From Ctena decussata (taxonomy: Eukaryota; Mollusca; Bivalvia; Lucinida; Lucinidae), in contig OZ022499.1 of the NCBI GenBank assembly GCA_963989385.1, positions 79,969,903 to 80,033,902 on the forward strand: 64,000 nt of DNA. The letters are read 5' to 3'. Numbering within the stretch: position 1 is the stretch's first letter; each line of letters begins with the position of its first letter. Of the stretch, positions 44,850 to 56,185 are shown piece by piece. Made by a program: the position numbers and the translations under genes. The notes under the pieces are model-generated. The model searched no databases. It saw only the letters and a list, made by a program, of their open reading frames with translations, and was not told where the DNA came from.

Positions 44850-44980
44850 TGGCAATCATGGTCCAATTGGCAATTTTCCATCATTGTCAATTGGGGCGCT
44901 TGATTTTAAAATCGGCGATCACTTCCTGTGACGTATCATCCGGTCTAACGGGTCAAGTGTCATTCGTCACTTGCATCGCG
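44850..44980 (+). promoter_or_regulatory. CCAAT/ETS/CRE-like core promoter
   Basis: Just upstream of the ATG at 44,981 lie CCAATTGG (about 44,862), CAATTGGGGCG (about 44,888), an ACTTCCTGTGACGTATCATC stretch (about 44,921-44,940) and CCGG. ACTTCCTG fits ETS/GABP sites and TGACGTAT fits CRE/ATF sites. A TATA box is not evident. The combination is typical of TATA-less housekeeping promoters. The start site is inferred. Confidence 0.5.
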
Positions 44981-45157
44981 ATGGAAGAAGAGTGGAGATC
45001 ACAGTTTAATTCCTGGTGTCAAGATAAATTTCTACGGAATAAAAATACTAGCGCCGCTTTGGGGCAAGAATCTATTTCTCACATCCTGACTTTCTTGCAA
45101 GAAGACAGACTGCCTGCTAATTTTGACAGGCAACAGAAAGCTACTTTCAAACATAAG
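44981..45157 (+). CDS. First exon of an unrecognised plus-strand gene
   Basis: ATG at 44,981 has a good initiation context (GCGATGG) and opens 59 codons ending at AAG before a GTAGGC donor (45,158), phase 0. The protein starts MEEEWRSQFNSWCQDKF and continues with a helical, charged segment (ALGQESISHILTFLQED) and ATFKHK. The frame is open upstream too, but that part overlaps the promoter motifs, so I chose this Met. The 'QFNSWC...FKHK' spacing faintly recalls the N-terminal domain of nucleolar protein 4-like and integrase-associated proteins; this is a weak impression only. It may be the first exon of the gene continued at 59-64 kb, but at least one linking exon is missing because the phases do not match the 53.25 kb exon. 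Confidence 0.6.
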
Positions 45158-46290
45158 GTAGGCCTATCCGAATTTTCTTTTTTCTACCATTTCAGTTATT
45201 TTTTAGTGCCCACGGAATTGGGAAAAAGCGAGTCTTATGCTCCAGACATTTGGAATTTCAGAAACACCTTTATTTAGCCTCAAGTGGTGGGACAGAGGAC
45301 ATGATACTGAAAAATATGATATTTATATATCTGCCAGTTCTAAGCAAGCAAGTAAATTTATGCTTGTAAGATGGTCCTTAGAAAAATTCTTCCTGCAGTT
45401 GGGAATTTTTCAGCTTGCAGTTGGGAAAGAAAGATATTACTTTGAATTGGCCAATCAAGGTTTTCCCTCGGCCTTGTATTTAAGGAGTTTTTGGGACCCA
45501 TATACCAATTTTTTAAGAGTCCAATGCCAAAAGTAAAGGGTCCTGTACTCTGAAAAATGTTATGAAATGCCCAAATCAAATATCAGAATTTCTTAAATAG
45601 TTTATTTTGAAAGTCATTACTATGTATTGTGCCAAGAATGATATAATTTTTATAAGAATGCACCGTTTTGCATTGGGACTTTGATTTGTTTTGAGAGTCC
45701 CGGTGGATGCACAGATTTTTTTCTGGGAGTCCCAGACACCAATTTGGGGGTCTGAGACTCTCAATCTTGAGTCCGGGAAAACCCTGGCCAATTAATGAAG
45801 TGTAAATATGTTTATGGTATAAAGAGTGCATAACTGACCGGTCTAACAGGTCCGGACCTTTTAGCCTAGTATTTGTGTGCTCCTCTATAATCTTGGGGTT
45901 GTGAGATCGATCCGCAGTCCGGGTGTTCGACGAAATTTTCTTTATAGATTTTTCTCATAAATTTGTTAATTGATTTTTATCATTTCTTCCACCAAATGAG
46001 AGGTATACCAGAGCACATCTTTTACACTAGGGCTTGGACGGGTAGAGATTTTGTAACCAAGCCCCTCTTTCCCATGGGTACCCATCATCATTGCATTGTG
46101 TTCATTTCCACAGCTAGAAAATATACAATTACAACAAAATAGTAACAAAACCTATCTGCCATTTCCACATGTGTACAGGGAAATGGTATGAAAATGAAGA
46201 ACTCTTCCTAATTGTATAATAAACAAAAGTGGTTTAGTAATGTCAGGTAGCAATTTACACTAGGCAGTCACACTTAATTTGCTCTATTTG
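45158..46290. other. Presumed first intron
   Basis: Contains an inverted motif pair TTGAGAGTCCCGGTGG / GGTCTGAGACTCTCAA (45,690-45,765), a repeat type also seen as dispersed palindromes in bivalves. A weak tRNA-like block lies at 45,845-45,945 (GTGAGATCGATCCGC as a possible B box), perhaps a SINE head. Confidence 0.35.
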
Positions 46291-46294
46291 CATG

Positions 46295-47212
46295 TAAGGG
46301 AAGAGTCATTTATTATCAGGTTGGATGGGCCGGGTACATTTTCATATGGTTCACTAAAATCTTTCCGACCCCCCCCCCCCCCCCCCCCATTCTTATTTTT
46401 CGGAATTATTTTTCCGATCCCCCAGATAGGTGACAAAATTTTTTATCACACCCCCACCCCCAATCCCCCATCCCAGCTACCCTTCACACACACACACACG
46501 CTATATTACCTATTTTATGTCGGACTGACCTTAATCAAAAACTGTATGAAACACAAAGAACATTTTCTTATTCTAACAGGTTAATTGATCATGATCTGTT
46601 TAAACTTAGTCTTGCACTTTCTTCTGCTTATGGCCATCTAGAATTTTGTTGTAGAATGCTTAATAATTATAACTGTTAATAATATTATTTGCGCTTCTAA
46701 GGGTGGGGGTCTGGGCCCCCAGAAGCCACAGTAGTTCTGCTGATATAAAGGCACCTGGAGAGCCAAAATATCACAGATGCAGGCATTAAATCTAATTGAG
46801 AACAAAATCATCCACTCAACATGATTTTATAGACACTAGCTTTCATTCTGTTCTTCTAGCAAATTAATGAAAAGATCAGTTTGTTTGTTTTTTTGGATAT
46901 GAAGCCGCCCATTTTTTGTGGGTCATGTCCATAAATGCATTGTAAGTTTTGAGTGGGAAAGAAAAGAGTCAGAAATTTTAGGAGTAATGGGGGTCTGGGG
47001 GCAGAGCCCCGCCCAAAGCTGGGACATTTTTAAAAATGAACACTGATGGAAGAATTCTGACCCCCCCCCCCCCCCAATATGCCAAATAAAATAAATGACC
47101 CCCCCCCCCCCCTACTCCGAGGCATATTGATTTCCGACCCCCCAGTACATCACACAAAAATTTCCGACCCCCCCCCCCCCCTGCAGCTGATAATAAATGG
47201 CTCGTCCCTAAT
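46295..47212. mobile_element. Poly-C element with inverted ends
   Basis: The left end TAAGGGAAGAGTCATTTATT and the right end, which reads TAGGGACGAGCCATTTATT when reverse-complemented, form an inverted pair that continues into ATCAG. The 915-bp interior holds four C-runs of 10-20 bases (46,370-46,389; about 47,060; 47,099; 47,167) next to TTTCCGACC words, plus GGGGTCTGGG blocks at 46,705 and 46,990. No transposase is visible. A target-site duplication is not clear. Confidence 0.65.
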
Positions 47213-47749
47213 TCAGTTTAAATAGAATATTTACATAATACATAGGTTACAAAAATAATGAGCATTCAGGTAATGGGTAGTAATTTTGTACCAGGGTTCT
47301 TGGTTTACCCGGCCTGTACACGGGTACTTGTCCCACCCTTATTTTAGAGACAAAATTGTTTGAAAATATTAAATACTACAAACATGGGTGTTAAACATAG
47401 GCCACAAATTTTGGGAACATGCCCATATGGGCATGTTCAAAATAAATGTGACCAAAGTGTGACATTGGAGGTCAAAAACAAACACTCTGCCATAGGTTTA
47501 AGTTTTATTTCAGACTTATCTACAGTGCTTCCAGTTTACAAAACTGTATAAATTTTAATAATAGCATTACCAATGAACATTTTATGACAATTTTTGTGAA
47601 GAACTTTACACCCAAAATTTGTTAATGACCAAATTTTGTGAAAGCTTTGGAAGGCTAAAATCAAAATCCTATCACTGTAAGTTCCTATTATCTGATTTAG
47701 TTTATACATGAACTGATGTTAGATACTGGCTTGAGTTTGACTAACTACT
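47213..47749. other. No gene seen
   Basis: Intronic-looking sequence. The 63-codon frame at 47,360-47,551 has no motif. Confidence 0.4.
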
Positions 47750-48560
47750 GTCCCCACAGCACTGGGTGACACTTAAGTCAAGGTGATTGAAATAGTTATA
47801 AGTTTTTGTCATTCCCTCCGTTCATCCATCTGTTTGTTCGTCTGTCCATCTGTCCATTCGTCAACTTTATGTCAAAGTGTTGCGTTAAACCGTATTTGAT
47901 TGCTCATATCTCTTTAACTGCATTGAAGATTCTTTTCATATTTGGTTCATGATATCTCTATAGCATTACCTTTAATGTAAACTGCCTCAGTCCCTGGGTC
48001 ATGCCCCAGGGTGGGGCCAAGGGTCAGTAATTAGGACTTATGCATTTTCATTATGACACAGTTTTGCATTTAACCTTCTTGATTGCTCATATCTCTTAAC
48101 TGCATTGAAGATTTCTTCCATATTTGGTTCATGATATCTCTATAGCATTACTTTTGATCTCGACTACCTAAACTGCAGGGTCAGGCTCATGGGTGGGGCC
48201 TGGGGTCAGTAACTAGGACTTCGCCATTTATTGTATAGTTTTGGGTTATACAAATGTAGTTCTTATATAGTGGAGCTTAATGATACATGACTAGGTTATA
48301 CACATATGGATGCTGCTGCTGACATAAGGTCATGGTCACAAACTTTTTGTGGTAAAGCAATATGCTTTCATTAGGCGATGGCACTGGTCGGGGGTATACG
48401 TGAGCCCCTGCTCACTTGCTCTAGTATCTTAAAGCTTTTGTTCATAATATGTTTACAATACATAGACGTTGCATTAAGTTTAGTATAGTGTGATTCCTGT
48501 GAGATGAGCAAGCACCAGTTTATGCAAGCTATGCTGTCAGAGGACAGCTCTTGTTCTTTC
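47750..48560 (-). mobile_element. Tandem-array element J, about 180 bp units
   Basis: A CCGTTCATCCATCTGTTTGT ... CTGTCCATCTGTCCATTCG head (47,818-47,863) precedes two units of about 180 bp sharing TTGATTGCTCATATCTCTT, TTTGGTTCATGATATCTCTA and GGTCAGTAA. The CCGTCC-type head is the reverse complement of the GGACGG tail of elements C, D and E, so this copy lies in the other orientation. Limits are approximate. Confidence 0.6.
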
Positions 48561-49302
48561 TTTCCTTAGGTTTTCCACATGGACAATTTGCATCATAGTC
48601 TTCTAAGGAACTATTTAATTCTTAAAATTTGGTATACATTTGGGAAATGAGTTGTTGTATTGTGGGGCTGAGAATCTGACATTGCTGTTTTTCTACCTTT
48701 TATTTGTACATTGTTTCTGTGTTTTGTAGGTAAATTTATGTCACAATTTTCTTAAAATATTTAAGCAAGACACTTCATATGTGGTATGCATATAAACAAT
48801 GAGTTGTTGTATTGTGGGATTGACAAGCACAATTTATTGCTCTTATTCATCCTTTGTTTATCCAGTTTTCTTTCTTTTCACATTTAGAATGTTGATTTTT
48901 TTTGTTACAGTTTTTTTCTGCAACTATTCAAGGTACAATGTTCCAATTTTGTAGACATATATGTAATGAGTGGATGCACTATGAGGAATGTGGCTCTCAT
49001 AATTCCTGTTTATTTTCACAGACAGTTTAGCTTGGCTAAGTGGATTCAGTATTCATTGCTCTTTACAGTAAAAGTGTGTTACTAAAGCAGTGCAGCAGGG
49101 CTATAAGCAGATATTTGACAGATCTAGTTCTGTTCAGTTATTACTGATCAAAAGTACTGTAAAGGTTAATAAAAAATATAACAATAATGATATGATAAAT
49201 AACTAAATATTACAAAAATAAATGTATAGACAAGGATTTATTTTTTCAGGTCAGAAAAATGGGACTGAAGTTGGCAAGTATATATCTTACAGTGATTATA
49301 TT

Positions 49303-49601
49303 CAGTGTTCTCCCCAGAAATTTCAGAAGGCATGTTGCTTTTATCACAAAAATCAGATTTTGACTCGTTGATCAATTTTTAAATTCCTTAATATAGCAAT
49401 GTTTTGTCAAAATAAGCCTAAATACATTATAAATAATTCATTGATGATCTTTAATGCATTTTAAACAACTTTACTGGGTGAGAATTGAAAACAATAGCAA
49501 TTTAATAAATTTTCGTTGGAAGTTAAGGCATGTTGCAAAGGTAATTTGAAGAGGAAGGCATGTTGCAAGCGACTTGCCTTAATGGTCTGGGGAGATCCCT
49601 G
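49303..49601. mobile_element. MITE-5, copy 1
   Basis: Starts CAGTGTTCTCCCCAGA and ends TCTGGGGAGATCCCTG, an inverted pair. Inside are AGGCATGTTGCAAAGGTAAT and TAGCAATGTTTTGTCAAAA. It matches 56,749-57,049 along its length in the same orientation. Confidence 0.8.
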
Positions 49602-50635
49602 ATATGTATGCTCCCTAACTTAACAACTGTTAAGTTTTGATTTTGCAACTTTATACAAATACAGGCATATTAGTTGTAGTGTTCATCTTTAGATTTTTCC
49701 ATTCCATCTTCTCATTGATCAGTTAACTTTGTCCACCCAATATCTTAATGGGAACCTGATGAAAAATTTTCCTGAAAATTGGAGCACTCACGTCCAAACA
49801 GCTTAGGGTGAAGGTTAGGGTCAGACTTAAAGGTCAATGTACTAAAGATATTGGTGTTGCTTTTAAACATAGTTAAGAGTAAGTGGCTACCCTGCCTTTA
49901 TTCTTATTTCAATGTCTGTAATGGTAATCCATAAAGCGCCAAATTAGCAGGAGACAACTTTTACATCTGCAATAATTACAAAATTGTTGGCTAAGCTATG
50001 TCATATTGAAACTTTAAAGAAATGAGGGCAAACATTTTAGACTGCCTGGTTTTGCACTGTTAGCCAGTTTAATTGTTTAGCACTTTGATTGTTAAAGGAG
50101 TTTCATTTTTTGGTTTATGAAGTAGCTTTTGATTTTTACCCCTGCAATTTAATTGGCAGTTCTAAGTTCAAAATACAACAGGAAATACTAGGGATATAGT
50201 CATTTGGATTAAGGGCAATTTCTTAATTATTAGTACTTGAAAAGGACACTTAAAAGGTGCCATAAATTGGCAATTATCTATGTTATGCAATATGGCTTGT
50301 AGGTGTGAAGTGCCATCTGCTGTAAAGGTGTGATTTTATTGTTTTGACATGTTGTTTGTGTCTTCCTGTTATCAAAGTATCCTGTCCCATTTAAGTTGTA
50401 ATCACATGACATATATACAAAAATGAGGCATACTAGTGTGTGTTTCTCCATTCTTCTGTTTTCCAAGATCTCAAATTCTGACTCTCCTATTTGCTTCTCA
50501 TTAGCCCATCAGCATATGCACATCTATCTGCGAAAAAAAAAAGAAAAAAAGATAGGCCCTACAATGTGACTATAAAGCTCAGGGGCTCCAATTTAGGTTT
50601 CCCTATCTAATATTCAGTTATGACTGGTTGTTTTG
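49602..50635. other. No gene seen
   Basis: Presumed intron. Contains an A-rich run near 50,530. Confidence 0.4.
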
Positions 50636-50639
50636 TGTT

Positions 50640-51180
50640 TAGCTAGCTGGTGTTTTTCTGCCCCTGTGAAGATATTCAGATGGCATTAACTGGTTGTCCC
50701 TGTCTGTCTATTTGTCTGTCCATCCATCCATCACACTTAAGAGTAAAGAGTTTGTTTATCAACAGTTCAACTCCTCCCACCTTTGTCAATGGATTTTTTT
50801 CAAATGACGATGCTCAGACATTTTTCGGCTACTGACGTTCCATTACTAATGAAAGATATTTTTAGATAAAGACCAAAAAGTCCACCCTTGACAATTTCTG
50901 TGGCCGAAATGTCTGTGGCCAAACTGTCCTAGGCCGAAATGTCTGTGGCAAAATATGTCAAATTAATTTTATACTCAGTAAATGTCATGTGTACATCTTC
51001 ATAATATGTCCACAACATGTCTGCGAAGTTTGAAAAGAATCCATTGACAGCTGTAGGAGAAACAGATAGCACAAACTCTATACCCCTTAGTGCTAACAGC
51101 TGCCCAAAATGCATAGGCTCGAAATGCCATTCTGTCAAAATAAATTTTATCCTCCTTTTATAAGCATCATCCTCATTAAA
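50640..51180 (-). mobile_element. Array-element head plus GGCCGAAA cluster
   Basis: A GTCCCTGTCTGTCTATTTGT and CTGTCCATCCATCCATC head (50,695-50,735) of the pearl type is followed at 50,900-50,950 by AGGCCGAAATGTCTGTGGC copies. A segment resembling the units of element C follows (ATGTCCACAACATGTCTGCG, near 51,006). It looks like a mosaic of array-element ends. Confidence 0.45.
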
Positions 51181-52360
51181 ATTAATTTGACATATTCACA
51201 TAATCATTTTAAGTGGTTGTCATTGTAATGTGTATATTTGTACAGTTTTCAATATGAATCATCTTCAAACTTTGTTTACTTGTTTTGAATTTTAGAATAT
51301 GTAATTTAAATGAAGATGTAATTAATTGTGACAGAATTTCAGTCTTTCAACAGATGCATCATTAGCTGTCTTACATACACAATTTTCTACTTCTTCATTT
51401 TGATTCCATTTTTCTTTCAATTGAATTGGTGTAAATTAATGAAATAAGCTAAAACAATGTAACCATTACCAACAGAATTTCATGAAACTTAAAATAAATA
51501 TACAAGGTTACCTTGGGCATGGAAAAACATCATTCTGGAAAATAAATTTTTCACAGGTCAGAGAAATGTCAGGGAATTTTGTGAGTGGCCAGGGCAAGTT
51601 GGAAATGACTTGGAAGTCAGGGAATTTGAAAAGTAGTTGCTATGGCAGTCTTCAGAAAATGCACTTAATATTCTGTTCACAGGGAAAAGATGTAACTCCT
51701 GGAGAGAAAGTGAGACACATCTCCCCCCTCATTTGGGGCTACTCCTAATGGTTAAAATATGCTCCCTGTGGAAGCAAATTCTTTCCTGTAAGAGTAACCA
51801 CCAATTTTTAAGTTATAATTAGCTTTGTTAAAGTCAAATGTAAAATCAACTTTTGGATCCATAAAAGGGTACGGAAAACTAAAATGTCAGGGGAAAATCA
51901 GGGAAAAGTCTGGGCATTTAAAACAACCCAGAGTATCAGCTAGTATAATCTGGGTTGACATGTATTAAGTTCTGTAAGATTGGCTTCAGTACTACTGGGG
52001 TTACTACCATTGAATCAGCATGAAATTGATGTAACTAAGTAATGTGTATCATCATAACATAGTGGTGCACATCAAAATTTATCAGGAATGGCATCACTAA
52101 TGGGGAAGTCGTTGCCCTTGAATTGATCTGAAATCTGCAAATTTACCAGAAGTGAGGTAATAGTGTACCAAATTTTTATGAAACTTTATGTAAGTATGTA
52201 CCATCATGATGAGTTCATGCACATGCAGGTTATTCTGAATACTTTTGCTAATACTTTTGCTAATGCATAAGTTATGACCCTTAAAATTCATGAGTTTAGC
52301 TGAACTAAACACCCAGTGAACAAATTTATATGTAATTTGGAAGGTGCTCGGATATTCATT
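51181..52360. other. Presumed intron, no gene seen
   Basis: Has AGGTCAGAGAAATGTCAGGG-type degenerate repeats near 51,555-51,640. No supported exon. Confidence 0.35.
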
Positions 52361-52361
52361 C

Positions 52362-53050
52362 ACGGACGTTTCGGCCTAGGACACAGAAAATGTCAGGGTC
52401 AGACGTTTCAGCCCCATTATCATAGCAATTACCTTTTATTATTGAATTTAGTGGTTACATGGGTAAGGCTGTCATAATGAACTCCAATGATTAGTAATTG
52501 TTGTTTTAATATTTTATGGACCTTAAACATCTTTAAAGTCACTGTGAGCAAATTAAAGCAAAAACACTTTGAACAATTATTTCAGTTACTGTAGCTAGGG
52601 CCCTATATGACGTTTGAGTTAGGTGTTTTTTTAGGTTTATGACCCATAGACATTTATAAGGTTATTTTGAGCATAGTCTGGCACATTTGCCATCTCCACC
52701 CACACATTTGCCATCTCCACCCATGGGCCATTTTGGCCTTTTTCAGTTATGTGATGTCTCTAGTATTGTGATATGTAAACATATGGATGATGCAAAATCA
52801 TCTGCGGTGCACTCATTTTTTAGGCCTTAAGAGATAAAGGCTGGAGTTACTCTGCATCCAGCTAGCCACACATTTTTGTGTCATGTGTGCCGTGCCCCCC
52901 CCCCCCCCCCCCCCTTCAAAGTCCTTTTGATTGTTAAAGATAGCATAGTTTTATTTCCTCTTTTCTTTAACTTGGCCGAAACGTCCGTGAATGTAATGTC
53001 CATGGCCGAACTGTCCTAGGCAGAAACGTCCGTGGCCGAACTTTCCTACA
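52362..53050. repeat. GGCCGAAACGTCCGTGG clusters
   Basis: ACGGACGTTTCGGCCTAGGAC at 52,363-52,384 (minus) and GGCCGAAACGTCCGTG with GGCCGAACTGTCCTAGG at 52,976-53,045 (plus) enclose about 560 bp. The plus-oriented relative at 50,905-50,950 makes three clusters. A C-run of about 16 bases lies at 52,898. Confidence 0.55.
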
Positions 53051-53253
53051 TTCATCTTGAAATAAACAAATCCCGTCACTTTGGCGAAGATTTCAATTCA
53101 ACAACTTCACTTGATTCAGATTTTGTACGCAAGCAAACAAGGGATAAACTTGTCAAAATGTGAGCTTTCAATCATGACGACTACAAATGCCCTTAGCTTG
53201 TGCTAGTTAAGGTCTGTGCAGAAATAAAGTTGAATATGATATGTGATTTTCAG

Positions 53254-53397
53254 GGAAATTTTCAGGGTAAATGGATCCCAAGACAAACATAGCTTTCAAG
53301 AGAAGAAGAGGGAAATTACCCAAAACATAAAAGATGCCATTGTATATTGTATGGAGATGAGAAAGAAGAAATATCTGGTTAAAATGGAGTGGGTAGT
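53254..53397 (+). CDS. Probable internal exon, unrecognised gene
   Basis: Follows GTGATTTTCAG and is open in one frame only: EIFRVNGSQDKHSFQEKKRE, then ITQNIKDAIVYCMEMRKKKY and LVKMEW. The content is lysine/glutamate-rich and helical. Two donors are possible. GTAAGT at 53,398 gives a 144-nt phase 2-2 exon. GTAGTG at 53,393 ends after TGG in phase 0 and would join in frame to the exon at 59,303 (KMEW-VTKEKKYSW). An alternative acceptor 12 nt later (53,266) keeps the same frame. Neither choice connects directly to the phase-0 end of the exon at 44,981. Confidence 0.5.
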
Positions 53398-53934
53398 GTA
53401 AGTATTTAAAGAGGAATATGCAACTGGGATCATCTAAATGTAAATTATGTAATATGCTTTATACTTGTACTGATTGTTACTAATTACCATGTCATCAGTA
53501 GTCAGATAAGATGGGCCTTTTCTTTCAGACACTTTATGGAATTCTTGATTTCATTTCCCTCTCCAACCCCACAAACAATATGATAGTCACTAACATGTCT
53601 AGACTGGGAAATCAAAAAGATTGAGAAATACAAGGTATTATTAGCACTGAGTGTATATTTTGCAAGAAGAAAGTGATTGCTGGCCTGTAATCTAGTGTTA
53701 TTCATTGACATAAACAAAAGAAAAAGTTAAGATAGAATCTTTTCCGTAAAATTGGATCATTCAAGGAAAGGTGCCCCATAAAAAGCTCATATTGAATTTT
53801 TTTTTTTTTTTTTTACATATTTTTGGTGCTAAAAAAGTATAAACCAGTGATGTGGGTCAAAACTAACCCAGTTAGAAAGCATATTCCCTCCCTTTATAGT
53901 ACACTCTCAACTGGTGGAGTATAGTCAACATCTA

Positions 53935-54232
53935 GCTTGCCTAATAGATTACATCATCCATAGTGCTGATTATACATGTTTTCGTCCTTTGAGATCATTT
54001 AATATATTCCAAGAAATCAAAAAAATTTATTGAATGCTCTAGATTCTTATTCTAGACCATTGTTTTTTTTTTCTATCATAAGGACTGGCTTGATACTAAT
54101 CAGTCATTGAATCAACTGCCATAAGGACCTTTAGAAATTACAGTATACTTTGAATGAATTTCATTGCCAGATATTGTCAGAATCACTGATGAGGCTTGAA
54201 TAGCCGAAACTTCAAAGTATGGTTCAAGTTCC
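53935..54232. repeat. Repeat Y, distant copy
   Basis: Contains TTCGTCCTTTGAGATCA, TTGATACTAATCAGTCATTG and AATCACTGATGAGGCTTGAA followed by AGCCGAAAC, matching the copies at 31.8 and 35 kb in the same orientation. Confidence 0.65.
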
Positions 54233-54999
54233 TTTTTATACGCTTGTGTAAAAACCGGGACGTATTATGTTATGTCGCTGGCATCTGTCCATCCATCTGT
54301 ATGTCTGTTTGTCCAACCATCCATTCTAAACTTTTTGTTTTCAAATCAGTTCTCCTACAGTTTACATCTTATCAAGCTGAAACTTGGTATATAGTAAGAC
54401 TATGAGGTGGACCAGCGCATATTTTTTGCGGATATACAGTCCAATGATTTTGAGCGCCATTACAGCCCTTTACTTAGATTTTTGGGGATGTTCGTTTCGG
54501 AAAACTCTGACAGTATCCATCTAATTATGCTGAAACTTTGTAAATAGTAACACTACGCTGTGGAGTAGGGCATATTGTTTGGAGGTTACCCTCCAATGAT
54601 TTTTAGCAGAGTTACAGCCCTTTGAAAAAACATGTCTCTGGCAGTCTATGGCAATTCTTGTACGTTCAATAACTATGTTACTCTTTGGAATATCATGATT
54701 ACATTTTATAGCAATGTATATGAGGTTAAGACAAGGTGTCTCATGCAAGAATGGTTACTCCCCTTTACTTAGTTTCTTTGAGTTATATCCCTTCGATGAT
54801 GTTGTTAGACTATATTTGTACACCTCATAACTAAGTGACCCTTTGGACTATTATAATGAAACTTAAATGTGATTTATATTAGGTTGACACAGTATGTCGC
54901 ATAAAAGAATGATTGCCTCCCCTTATTTATTTTTGGAGTTACCACCCTTTGAATAATTTCTAAGGCTGTTTTTGTCGCACCTGCTTTAGCAAGGTGCGA

Positions 55000-55850
55000 T
55001 ATAGGCTGTTTTTGTCGCACCTGCTTTAGCAAGGGGCGATATAGGCATCCGGTTTTCCGTCCGTCCGTCAGTCCGTCCGTCCGTCCGTTCACATTTACGT
55101 CGACCCTAAATTTCAAGTCCATTTAAATGACTTTTTCTCTGAAACCATTGCACCCATGGTTCTCAAATTTCACATGCTGCATGACCAGACTGCAGGGCTT
55201 CTGAATGACAAAATTCAGCTTGGTCCAGAATCCAAGATGGCCGCTATTACTAAAAATAGCATAAACAATAAAATCACTTTTTTCTCCAGAACCACTTGGT
55301 ATATTTGGCTGAAATTTTATATGGAGCATTAATGGGACCTTGGTTTTCAAAATTATCAAAAAGAAAAAAAATCTGTAGCGGAATTAGGTCACAGTGACCT
55401 ACTTTCTGTTTACGAGTCTGAGTTTGCACAAACACCAATATCTCAAAAATACCTGCAGATATTTAGGTCAAATTTAGTCAGAATGGTCTTTAAATGGAAT
55501 TTTTTTAAATTTACGTGAATTGAGACCATCCAAGATGGCCACCAGCCACTGTTACTAAAAATAGAACAATATGAAAATGACAGTATCTCAAGAGGCCCTG
55601 AATGGAATTGGACTAAATGTGTATCAAAATGATCCTTGCATGAAGCTGTTTCATGATTTTTTCAAATTGATTGTCCAAGATGGCAACCATCCACTGTTAC
55701 TAAAAATAGCAAAAAACATGAAAACAATAATATCTCATAAACTACTGAATGGATTTTGACCAAATATGTTTCAAAATGACACTTTTATCAAGTTCTTAAA
55801 GTGAAGGTGCAAATCAGGTGCGACATTGCGTTCCGCGGAATTCTTGTTTG
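55000..55850 (-). mobile_element. Nested array element (TTGTCGCACCTGC start)
   Basis: Begins TTTGTCGCACCTGCTTTAGC, with a CCGTCCGTCCGTCAGTCCGT head at 55,058-55,090. Units are marked by CCAAGATGGCC and CTGTTACTAAAAATAG near 55,230, 55,540 and 55,690. It ends AGGTGCGACATTGCGTTCCG. The first 50 bp are repeated at 54,968-55,010, an immediate partial duplication. It splits the outer element at GGCTGTT / GTTCAAGCC without an obvious target-site duplication. Confidence 0.7.
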
Positions 55851-56099
55851 TTCAAGCCATAAGTAGCCAACCTTATGGAATATCTTGATGAAAATTTATA
55901 GCAATGTGTATTAGGCTGAGGCTGTGTGTCTTTCATAAGAATTATTGCTCCCCCTTCCTTATTTTTTTGGAGTCAAATCCCTTTGATAAAATATTTAAGG
56001 CTGTTCATGTGCAAGCCATGATTTAGGTAGCCATTTGATATAGAATATCTTGATGGTAATGTGTATTATCGTAAAAACTCTATATATTGGGACAGTTAG

Positions 56100-56185
56100 G
56101 TCTGAGCAAACAGCGCAAACTCAGATCAAACTGCTCCTCAAGGCGCAGTCTGATCAGGGTTTACACTATTTGCCTTTCCATTTGC
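56100..56185. mobile_element. MITE-1-like remnant
   Basis: CAGCGCAAACTCAGATCAAA and GGCGCAGTCTGATCAGGG form an inverted pair with the MITE-1 vocabulary. It sits inside element G. Confidence 0.4.

Noticed and set aside
45237..45536. A 99-codon frame just after the first plus-strand exon
   Set aside because: It lies in the presumed first intron, in another frame, with no acceptor of quality before it.
54874..55122. A frame with TDGLTDGRKTG
   Set aside because: It translates the CCGTCCGT head of a nested array element.
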